Shown piece after piece: positions 1 to 6,203 of a DNA stretch of 7,880 nt. A model generated the notes under the pieces. That model did not search any database. It saw only the letters and a program-made list of their open reading frames with translations, and had not been told where the DNA came from. Origin of the DNA: Ghiorsea sp. (GTDB taxonomy: Bacteria; Pseudomonadota; Zetaproteobacteria; Mariprofundales; Mariprofundaceae); the NCBI GenBank assembly GCA_030950765.1, contig JAUZQX010000047.1, positions 1 to 7,880 of the forward strand, given 5' to 3'. How positions within the stretch are numbered: position 1 is the first letter of the stretch; every line of letters begins with the position of its first letter. A program made the translations under genes and the position numbers.

Positions 1-642
1 ATGAAAGCTGCACCCTACCACTCAAACAACAAAGCCCAACGCGAAAAACAACGTGCCCTTGCTTTGGCAGCATTAGCCCAAACATCATATTTAATCACAT
101 CCATCACCCAAACTGGGAAATGCGACCCCGTCTATTTTAAACATTGCATTGATGCCCTGCTTGACGATAACTACACCCAACACAGCCACTTTTCCTTAGG
201 CAACACACAAGCCAAACGCCTGCTGCAAGGTCAAGACATTAAACACAGCAAACAAATCGTCAGCTACGCCGCAGGTATGCTTGCCGTTGAAAAGAAACTT
301 GCTAAACAAAACAGTACCTTGCAATCTATTGGCAGTGGTATGCAAAGGATTCATAAACAAGTCCAATTCTTCAACGACCCATGCCATGAAAACATCATTG
401 CCGCCATCGCACATCTCTATGGTGAGACGGTAAGCAGCATTGAGCCTCGAATCATTATTCGTGGTAAACCCGAATACCTTAAACAAGGTAGAAACACCGA
501 AAAAATACGCTGTTTATTATTTTCAGGCATACGTGCAGCTTGGATTTGGCGCATCAATGGTGGACACCCCTTTCGCTTTTTTGTCGGACGGAAAAAGCTC
601 ATTCGCACCCTACAAACACTAAGCAACCATTCAGCATCATGA
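1..642 (+). CDS. hflD: HflD homologue (high frequency lysogenization protein family)
   Basis: This 213-residue protein resembles HflD (formerly YcfC), a small helical, peripheral inner-membrane protein. In E. coli it binds the lambda CII activator and affects lysogeny; its ordinary cellular role is poorly defined. Family-like stretches are the N-terminal LALAALAQTSYLI helix (about residues 20-32) followed by GKCD (39-42), the central MLAVEKKL segment (93-100), IEPRIIIRGKPEYL (147-160), and the C-terminal GIRAAWIW (176-183) with the GRKKL tail. E. coli HflD is also about 213 residues, but here the N-terminus before the first helix is about 9 residues longer, balanced by small gaps elsewhere. 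The ATG is the very first base of the window, so an upstream start or an upstream partner cannot be judged; in Enterobacteria the usual upstream neighbour is mnmA. The stop overlaps the ruvC start (ATGA), suggesting translational coupling. Identification is by recalled family pattern and is fairly confident. Confidence 0.85.
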   Translation: MKAAPYHSNNKAQREKQRALALAALAQTSYLITSITQTGKCDPVYFKHCIDALLDDNYTQHSHFSLGNTQAKRLLQGQDIKHSKQIVSYAAGMLAVEKKLAKQNSTLQSIGSGMQRIHKQVQFFNDPCHENIIAAIAHLYGETVSSIEPRIIIRGKPEYLKQGRNTEKIRCLLFSGIRAAWIWRINGGHPFRFFVGRKKLIRTLQTLSNHSAS

Positions 643-1139
643 CAACGATTCGTTTTATGGGCATAGACCCAGGCTCACGCAAAGCAGGTGTGGGTATCAT
701 TGATGTGAATGGCAACAGAGTTCGCCATGTCCATCATCATGTTATCCGCTGTGATACGGGGGAATTCACTGAACGCTTGGGCATTTTGTTTCAAGAATTA
801 TCAACCATCATTGAAGTATATCAACCCTCTTGTGCTGCCATTGAAGATGTTTTTGTATCCAAAAATGTATCTTCAGCTTTAAAGCTAGGGCAAGCTAGGG
901 GTGTACTCATTGCAGCATGCTGTCACGCTAAGCTTAACATCAATAGCTACTCAGCGACCGCCGTTAAACAAGCTATTGTTGGGCATGGTCGCGCAGACAA
1001 AAATCAAGTTCAACATATGATTAAAACCTTGCTCAAACCACCACTTCCACTACCCGAAGATGCCGCTGATGCCCTAGCAGTTTGTTTATGTGACGCACAC
1101 CATAGACCACTAAAAAACCGATTGGCTAATATAACTTAG
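639..1139 (+). CDS. ruvC: RuvC, crossover junction endodeoxyribonuclease
   Basis: RuvC is a dimeric, metal-dependent RNase H-fold nuclease that cuts Holliday junctions symmetrically, working with the RuvAB branch-migration motor in recombinational repair. The 166-residue product carries the four expected acidic catalytic residues: D10 in GIDPGSR, E69 in AAIEDVF, and D141 and D144 in EDAADALAV. The family blocks SSALKLGQARGVLI (78-91) and VKQAIVGHGRADKNQVQHM (109-127) are also present. Length is close to the E. coli protein (173). The open frame extends back to 540, but the ATG at 639 is chosen because it leaves only a few residues before the first beta strand and overlaps the hflD stop at 640-642; there is no good Shine-Dalgarno, so it is probably translated by coupling to hflD. 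ruvA and ruvB do not follow, unlike in many bacteria. The protein looks intact and active. Confidence 0.97.
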   Translation: MTTIRFMGIDPGSRKAGVGIIDVNGNRVRHVHHHVIRCDTGEFTERLGILFQELSTIIEVYQPSCAAIEDVFVSKNVSSALKLGQARGVLIAACCHAKLNINSYSATAVKQAIVGHGRADKNQVQHMIKTLLKPPLPLPEDAADALAVCLCDAHHRPLKNRLANIT

Positions 1140-1149
1140 CGCATTTGCC

Positions 1150-1177
1150 TTGACATTGAGCAGTGAACATTAACAAT
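1150..1177 (+). promoter_or_regulatory. Candidate sigma70-type promoter upstream of the kinase gene
   Basis: In the 82 bp gap after ruvC there is a perfect TTGACA at 1150-1155, followed after 16 bp by AACAAT at 1172-1177, a four-of-six match to TATAAT that lacks the important first T. Position just ahead of the TTG-started kinase gene is sensible. The weak -10 keeps this tentative; read-through from hflD-ruvC could equally supply transcription, since no terminator is visible between ruvC and this site. Confidence 0.35.
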
Positions 1178-1211
1178 CGGCTTATCGGCATGGATATGCA
1201 GCCCGAAATAC

Positions 1212-1224
1212 AGGAGACCTTTTG
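1212..1224 (+). promoter_or_regulatory. Shine-Dalgarno and TTG start of the kinase gene
   Basis: AGGAG at 1212-1216 lies 5 nt before a TTG codon at 1222. This is the strongest ribosome binding site in the window and decides the start: the next in-frame ATG is codon 31, inside the glycine-rich ATP loop, which would destroy the kinase domain. Confidence 0.8.
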
Positions 1225-3024
1225 AGCGATACCCCTGAACAGAACCAGCCCAATGAAGACCTCACCCAATTAGGCTCTTACATTATCGAATCACGCCTTG
1301 GTCAAGGTGGTATGGGTATTGTTTATCGCGCTATTGATGAAGAATTAGGGCGACCTGTTGCCATCAAAGTTTTACACCCTCATTTATTGCGCCATGAAAA
1401 CTTAAAGCAACGTTTTCGCCGTGAAGCGCGTATGCATGCCAAAGTCATGCACCCCAACATTGTAACTTTACTCTCCTTATTTGAAGATGACACACACATG
1501 GCTTTGATTATGGAGCTGATTGAAGGTGAAGATTTAAAAGCTTACCTCAAAAACAACCCCGACCTACCCCTAGAGAAAAAACTTAGCATTGCTATTGATG
1601 TGCTCACAGGTCTTGAGGCTGCCCATCACTTTGACATGGTTCACCGCGACTTAAAACCTGCAAATGTATTGGTCTCCAATAAAGGTGAGATCAAACTTTT
1701 AGACTTTGGACTTGCCAAACCAGAGCAAGGTGAAGATGACCTTACCCAAAGTGGGGCAACAGTTGGCTCGTTCCGCTATATGGCACCTGAACAAATTTTA
1801 AACAAACCTATTGATGCAAGGACTGACCTCTATGCGTTTGGTATTTTACTGTTTTACATGACCATTGGCAGGCTGCCTTTTGATGCCTCCAGTAATGGTG
1901 GCGAATTTGAAATCATGGAGAAACAAGTGCGCGAGCCTGCGCCTATCCCCAATAAACTTGACCCATCGATTCCACCTGCCTTATCTGACCTTATCCTTAA
2001 ACTGCTCAGTAAAAGTAAACATAGCCGCCCTGAAAGTGCTGCGGTTGTTCGTGAAAAAGTCATTGATATTATGGCTCACCTCAAACCTGCCGCCAACAAA
2101 TCCAGAAAAACGCAACAAAGTTCGAACCCCAATGTGAGTAAAACATCTATCATTCTTCCGCCACCAAGCAATGCGGAAGTTGCACAGCAATGGATACAAC
2201 ATGGCAAAGAAAATCTGCGTCGTTTGTGGACTAATACAGTTCCCAAGTTAAAAAAGCTCTTTTCAGGTTTATCTGGTATCACACTTTTATTTATCGTCTT
2301 AGGTGTTTTGGTCATTGCTGTGTTAAACATGGCTGAAGAAAGTGCTTCACAGTCCGAAAAAGAAATAACAAACAATCATGGTGTTCAAACACAAGAGGAA
2401 CCCACATTAAGCCAAAACAGCAAAACAACTAAACCTATTGTAAAACAAGCAAGCAACAACGACGCTATAAAAAACAAAGCCACTAAGACTGCTGTGAGCA
2501 AGCAAAACAGTTCAAACACAAATATAGCAGAACAAACGACTATCCAAACAAAAAAGCTAAACCAACCTAAAACTGAAAAAACAGATAAAATGGTGCTGTT
2601 AACCCAAAAGGTAGCATATACGGTAACACGCAGTGATAAATCTAAGATCACATCTAAACGTAAACATGAGTTTAAAGGTGGAAAATATGTGTTTTTTAAT
2701 GATATTAACAAAAACACATGGTTCAAAACAGCAAAGAGAGGCGAATCTAAAATAGCGTTTAAACAGCCCCAAGTCATTTCCAAAATCATATTACATAAGG
2801 CAAGCGTAGGTCGAGCCAACTTTAAAAGAGGTTATGTATACCTAGAAATTCAACCTGCTAGCGGCTCAAAATGGATACGTATTTTTGAGCGTAAAGGTGA
2901 TGACGTTGACATCAAGGTTGTTATCAATGATATCATCAAATCTTCGCCGCTTATTCAAGCTGTACGCATCCGTTTTAAATCAGCATATCCAATTACGATT
3001 GGTCCTATCGATATCCTTTCCTAA
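1222..3024 (+). CDS. Transmembrane PknB-type Ser/Thr protein kinase with C-terminal extracytoplasmic domain
   Basis: The 600-residue protein starts with a complete Hanks-type kinase domain (about 18-285): glycine loop GQGGMG (27-32), VAIK lysine K49, helix-C glutamate E68, catalytic loop HRDLKPAN (141-148, base D143), DFG (161-163) and APE (188-190). The activation loop contains T175, S177 and T180, possible autophosphorylation sites. All catalytic residues are present, so it should be active. A basic juxtamembrane stretch (about 290-348) leads to one membrane helix at about 352-369 (GITLLFIVLGVLVIAVLN). A low-complexity N/K/T/Q/S-rich linker (about 375-455) follows, then a beta-rich domain (about 460-600) ending in VRIRF and ITIGPIDIL. 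That last domain recalls galactose-binding or discoidin-like sandwiches, but the match is only by eye. The likely topology is kinase in the cytoplasm and C-terminal domain in the periplasm, as in PknB-like receptors, but without PASTA repeats. The rlmD-like gene begins 3 nt downstream, so the two are probably co-transcribed. The substrate and ligand are unknown. Confidence 0.93.
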   Translation: MSDTPEQNQPNEDLTQLGSYIIESRLGQGGMGIVYRAIDEELGRPVAIKVLHPHLLRHENLKQRFRREARMHAKVMHPNIVTLLSLFEDDTHMALIMELIEGEDLKAYLKNNPDLPLEKKLSIAIDVLTGLEAAHHFDMVHRDLKPANVLVSNKGEIKLLDFGLAKPEQGEDDLTQSGATVGSFRYMAPEQILNKPIDARTDLYAFGILLFYMTIGRLPFDASSNGGEFEIMEKQVREPAPIPNKLDPSIPPALSDLILKLLSKSKHSRPESAAVVREKVIDIMAHLKPAANKSRKTQQSSNPNVSKTSIILPPPSNAEVAQQWIQHGKENLRRLWTNTVPKLKKLFSGLSGITLLFIVLGVLVIAVLNMAEESASQSEKEITNNHGVQTQEEPTLSQNSKTTKPIVKQASNNDAIKNKATKTAVSKQNSSNTNIAEQTTIQTKKLNQPKTEKTDKMVLLTQKVAYTVTRSDKSKITSKRKHEFKGGKYVFFNDINKNTWFKTAKRGESKIAFKQPQVISKIILHKASVGRANFKRGYVYLEIQPASGSKWIRIFERKGDDVDIKVVINDIIKSSPLIQAVRIRFKSAYPITIGPIDILS

Positions 3025-3027
3025 CCC

Positions 3028-4272
3028 ATGAGTGATCAGCACACAGGGATTGTGGAAGCTATATTACCTGGCGGAGAAGGTTTGGTTCGGGAGCAGAAGA
3101 ACATTGTACTTATCCCCAACACCGTTGTCGGCGATGAAGTTCAATTTCAATATACACAAAAAAAACGCGGTGTTTTTCGTGGCTTATTAACCCACATCCA
3201 AACTGCATCACCGCAACGTATTCAGGCAATATGTCCTGTTGCGCAAAGCTGCGGAGGCTGTGCCTTGCAAAATATGTCGCAAGCAACGCAAGCCGAGCTC
3301 AAAAACCAGTGGGTTATCGATGCTTTTCAGGCTTTCATAACCGAACATACAAACATCATCCCAGCAAAACCTCATCAAGGAAAGTTTGCTGGGCGCAGGC
3401 GAGTGCGTTGGTTTATAAACAAGGGAAAACTAGGCTTTCGCAAGCGGTTCAGCCATAACATTGTGCATACCCCGACCTGCATTGCGATTACACAAAGTTT
3501 AGATGTCTTGCGTAACAGCCTAGAAACGATGAACTTGCCTGAGAGTATACAAAGCATTCAAGCTGTGGAACTCAGCAATGGTACACATATCATTTTGGAA
3601 TCTGAACAAAGTGTAGCCGCTGATTTTATGCCGCCAGTACAAAACCAGCAGCAATGGTGGTGGCGCAAATTGAATACACCGTCTATCAAAGCATTACATA
3701 AACCCATACAATCGATGTTTGACCAGATTCAACTACCGAACAAACAAAACATTAACATTGAGATTGGTGCAAATGATTTTGTCCAAGGTCATGCTGTGGG
3801 CAACCAAACACTGGTTTCACAAATTCTAGAGTGGTCGCAGCATAGCCAGCGTGTGGTCGATTTATTTTCAGGCTGTGGCAATTTATCACTACCCCTTGCA
3901 GCAACGGGTAAACAAGTGATGGGTGCAGAGCTTAACCCTGCCAGCATCAAGGCTGCGAACAACAATGCCAAACGCCTACAAGTGAACGCCACATATCAAG
4001 TTCAAGATTTATTTGATTCTTTTAGTTATGAACCATTTATTGGTGCGGACACCCTCATTCTCGACCCACCACGCAAAGGTGCAAAACGCATTTGCCAAAA
4101 TATCCATAAACTCTTTCCCAAACAAATCATCATGGTCAATTGTGATGTCGCCGCAGGTGCGCGTGATGCCAAAGCACTATCCGATGCCGGTTTTAAACTT
4201 AAAGCTTTGCGCCCATTGGATTTATTTCCCTACACAGGGCATGTGGAAGTATTAAGCTTATGGCAACCGTGA
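3028..4272 (+). CDS. rlmD: RlmD/RumA-family 23S rRNA (uracil-C5)-methyltransferase with 4Fe-4S cluster
   Basis: This 414-residue protein is a SAM-dependent RNA uracil-C5 methyltransferase; E. coli RlmD (RumA) makes m5U1939 in 23S rRNA. An N-terminal TRAM-like RNA-binding domain (about 5-58) is followed by the iron-sulfur ligands C69, C75 and C78 (C-x5-C-x2-C) and the fourth cysteine C151. The Rossmann methyltransferase part has the FVQGH segment (251-255), the SAM loop VVDLFSGCGNLSL (277-289), E301, LDPPR (345-349), nucleophile C372 in MVNCD, and E407 in GHVEVLSLW. The catalytic loop reads N-C-D-V where close relatives usually have S-C-N-P, so it may be a divergent subgroup; RlmC- or TrmA-like specificity cannot be excluded, although the TRAM domain plus Fe-S cysteines favour RlmD. 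It starts 3 nt after the kinase stop with no clear Shine-Dalgarno, which suggests coupling. Its last 13 bases overlap the following lipoprotein gene. Confidence 0.88.
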   Translation: MSDQHTGIVEAILPGGEGLVREQKNIVLIPNTVVGDEVQFQYTQKKRGVFRGLLTHIQTASPQRIQAICPVAQSCGGCALQNMSQATQAELKNQWVIDAFQAFITEHTNIIPAKPHQGKFAGRRRVRWFINKGKLGFRKRFSHNIVHTPTCIAITQSLDVLRNSLETMNLPESIQSIQAVELSNGTHIILESEQSVAADFMPPVQNQQQWWWRKLNTPSIKALHKPIQSMFDQIQLPNKQNINIEIGANDFVQGHAVGNQTLVSQILEWSQHSQRVVDLFSGCGNLSLPLAATGKQVMGAELNPASIKAANNNAKRLQVNATYQVQDLFDSFSYEPFIGADTLILDPPRKGAKRICQNIHKLFPKQIIMVNCDVAAGARDAKALSDAGFKLKALRPLDLFPYTGHVEVLSLWQP

Positions 4273-5768
4273 AATTTTACGCGGTCATACTGTTGCTGCT
4301 TGTATCAGCTTGTAGCCAAGAGCAGCCCGAAAACCATACTTTGCGTGTTGGGCTAGCATCTGCGCCCATCAGCTTAGACCCTAGGTTTGCTACCGATGCC
4401 GCATCCCACCGCGTTCAAGAGCTGATACATTGTGGTTTGGTACAGTTGGGCGAAGACTTTTTACCCAAACCCAGCCTTGCTACATCATGGCAACAACCTG
4501 ACCCCTATACTTGGGTGTTTAAGCTGCGTGATGACATCACTTTCCACAATGGGCAGGTCGTGACCGCAAATGATGTTGCAGCGACGATTTTCGGTGTGTT
4601 AAACAAGGATTTAAATAGCCCTCTCAAAGCTGGTTTTACAGCCATAAAACACATCACAGTAAACAACCCACATCAACTTACCCTGAGCTTGAACAAACCT
4701 GACGCATCCCTACTCACCCGCTTAAACCTTGGTATTCTTCCCGCCGATGAAGCCAGCAAAACGCATCAAGCCAAACAAAACATGGGTTGTGGTGTTTTTA
4801 AGTTAGATACATGGAACAACACGCTCAAACTTATTCGCGCCAAACCCGACAACACATCCATTCAAGCCATTGAAATTCTGCCCATCAAAGACCCCGTGAC
4901 CCGTGTTTTGAAATTGGTACGTGGTGAAATTGATTTTACACAAAATGATTTGCCGCCTCACCTACTGCCGTGGCTAAAAAAACAAGATAACATCACCATG
5001 ACCAGCCAACCCTCCACCACCTTCTCCTATTTGGGTTTGAATATGCAGGATGACATACTTAAACATGTAAAAGTTCGCCAAGCTTTAGCCTTGGCACTGG
5101 ACAGAAAGCTTTTGAAACAAGCATTGTTTGGCGATTTACCCACACTTGGCGAAACCATTTTAACACCCAATCATTGGGCGGCTGCAACAATTCCCATCAC
5201 ACCCTTTGACCCCATTCAAGCTGAGAAACTACTTGATGAAGCAGGGTTTAAGCGCAATGCGGAAGGTATCCGCTTTGCCATCAACTACCGCACCAGCACC
5301 AACCCCACCCGCTTACGACTGGTGACAGCCATTGCCTATGCATGGCAAAAAATTGGGGTGAATGTATCCATAGAATCATTAGAATGGGGCGGCTTTTATG
5401 CGCGCATTAAACGTGGTGATTTTCAGGTGTTTTCATTGTCTTGGGTGGGTATCACCGACCCTGATATTTATCGTTGGATTCTACACACTGGCATGCAGCC
5501 GCCCAAAGGTGCAAATCGTGGTCGGTACAGCAGTGCACAAGTTGATGCTTGGTTAGATGCCGCAGCAAGCAGCCAAAATTTAAATGAGCGTAAAGTTTTG
5601 TATGCCAAAGTCCAACGACAAATGGCAAAAGATCAAGTGTATATCCCACTTTGGTATGATGCCGTGGTTGCGGTGTCAAACAAGCGGCTACAAGGCTTTA
5701 AACCGCGTAATGACGGCAGTTTACTACCCTTATTACACACAACATTACTACCCAACAATCAACCGTAA
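4260..5768 (+). CDS. Solute-binding lipoprotein of peptide-type ABC transporter (SBP_bac_5 family)
   Basis: The 502-residue product begins with a short hydrophobic signal and a lipobox, LLLLVSAC, with C18 as the probable lipidated residue. The mature part looks like the family-5 solute-binding proteins (OppA, DppA, NikA): LRVGLASAPISLDPRFATD (28-46), the signature region around YTWVFKLRDDITFHNGQ (83-99) with ANDV just after, KVRQALALALDR (271-282), and the C-terminal part with GRYSSAQVDAWLDAA (421-435) and YIPLWYD (461-467). Such proteins deliver peptides, nickel or other solutes to an ABC importer, but no permease or ATPase genes adjoin it, so the ligand is unknown. The ATG at 4260 has GGAAG 10 nt upstream. 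An alternative GTG at 4269 would overlap the preceding stop as GTGA and give a canonical M-K-F start. Family assignment is secure; substrate is not. Confidence 0.9.
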   Translation: MATVKFYAVILLLLVSACSQEQPENHTLRVGLASAPISLDPRFATDAASHRVQELIHCGLVQLGEDFLPKPSLATSWQQPDPYTWVFKLRDDITFHNGQVVTANDVAATIFGVLNKDLNSPLKAGFTAIKHITVNNPHQLTLSLNKPDASLLTRLNLGILPADEASKTHQAKQNMGCGVFKLDTWNNTLKLIRAKPDNTSIQAIEILPIKDPVTRVLKLVRGEIDFTQNDLPPHLLPWLKKQDNITMTSQPSTTFSYLGLNMQDDILKHVKVRQALALALDRKLLKQALFGDLPTLGETILTPNHWAAATIPITPFDPIQAEKLLDEAGFKRNAEGIRFAINYRTSTNPTRLRLVTAIAYAWQKIGVNVSIESLEWGGFYARIKRGDFQVFSLSWVGITDPDIYRWILHTGMQPPKGANRGRYSSAQVDAWLDAAASSQNLNERKVLYAKVQRQMAKDQVYIPLWYDAVVAVSNKRLQGFKPRNDGSLLPLLHTTLLPNNQP

Positions 5769-5814
5769 TATGGTACTAAACTTGCGTAGCTTATTGCTTA
5801 CATACCCATATTTT

Positions 5815-5831
5815 AAAAGGGGCTGTTTGTG
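5815..5831 (+). promoter_or_regulatory. Shine-Dalgarno and GTG start of the receiver-like gene
   Basis: AAAAGGGG at 5815-5822 is followed by a 6 nt spacer and a GTG codon at 5829. This supports a start at GTG rather than at the in-frame ATG at 5904 (codon 26), which has no comparable upstream purine run. The 60 bp gap between the preceding stop and this gene shows no convincing promoter or terminator. Confidence 0.55.
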
Positions 5832-6203
5832 CTAAAATCTATAAGGTCAATACTCGACCTAAAAAACCTGCATATATTTAGCTTACACTTTCATGACCAA
5901 CATATGGAAAAACAATACTTGCGCCACACAGAGCCATTGCGAAAGTTACAGCAAGCCATCACATTGATTATCCTTGATGTTGCTATGCCTAAAATGGATG
6001 GTATTGAAGCAGCTAAACATCTTCGTCATATCAACCCTGATATTCATATTATTTTTGTTACAGGTTTTGACTCTAGCCAAACGCTAAATACAGAAGCCAT
6101 ATCTTCTGAGCGTGTTATTCTCAAACCATTTAAGATAAATTTGTTCAGTCAGGTGATTCAAAATACACTGTATAAAAAAGGCAGCAGCAATCATGAACAA
6201 TAA
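5829..6203 (+). CDS. Stand-alone, N-terminally degenerate response-regulator receiver protein
   Basis: The 124-residue product is recognisable as a receiver (REC) domain from about residue 34 onward. It has phosphoacceptor D50 in LIILDVAMPKMDG, the conserved threonine T78 in IIFVTGF, and the lysine K99 in VILKPF, followed by a terminal helix. The first third is abnormal: a receiver should open with a beta strand ending in two acidic residues that bind magnesium, about 40-45 residues before the phosphoacceptor, and here only a single candidate (D10 in SILDLKN) is found. No other frame across 5769-5904 supplies the missing block, so a simple frameshift is not apparent. It may be a decayed gene, a phosphorylation-independent receiver, or a fold variant. 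There is no output domain. Its last 11 bases overlap the exonuclease gene, so the two are probably translated together. Confidence 0.75.
   Translation: MLKSIRSILDLKNLHIFSLHFHDQHMEKQYLRHTEPLRKLQQAITLIILDVAMPKMDGIEAAKHLRHINPDIHIIFVTGFDSSQTLNTEAISSERVILKPFKINLFSQVIQNTLYKKGSSNHEQ

Noticed and set aside
540..638. Upstream extension of the ruvC frame
   Set aside because: The extra 33 codons would lie inside hflD and encode sequence with no place in the RuvC fold, which begins with the strand just before GIDPGSR. The ATG at 639 explains the family alignment and the stop/start overlap.
882..900. Direct repeat AAGCTAGGG at 882-890 and 892-900
   Set aside because: It falls in the conserved KLGQARG segment of ruvC and is explained by coding sequence; there are only two copies and no sign of a mobile element.
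2385..2819. A 144-codon open frame on the minus strand with very hydrophobic translation
   Set aside because: It lies opposite the kinase linker and the start of its C-terminal domain. The N/K/T/Q-rich linker on the plus strand automatically reads as hydrophobic residues on the other strand, and no matching start signal is evident.
5740..5790. Terminator after the solute-binding lipoprotein gene
   Set aside because: Only a weak TACC/GGTA pairing with a long loop is seen, with no GC-rich stem and no T-run following it.
5782..5814. Possible promoter (TTGCGT with an AT-rich CATATTTT stretch) before the receiver gene
   Set aside because: The -10-like sequences match only four of six positions and the spacer is 19 nt or more, so this is no better than chance in AT-rich intergenic DNA.
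5769..5904. Frameshifted N-terminus of the receiver in another frame
   Set aside because: Reading the other two forward frames gives stops and no strand ending in an acidic pair, so there is no visible missing N-terminal block.
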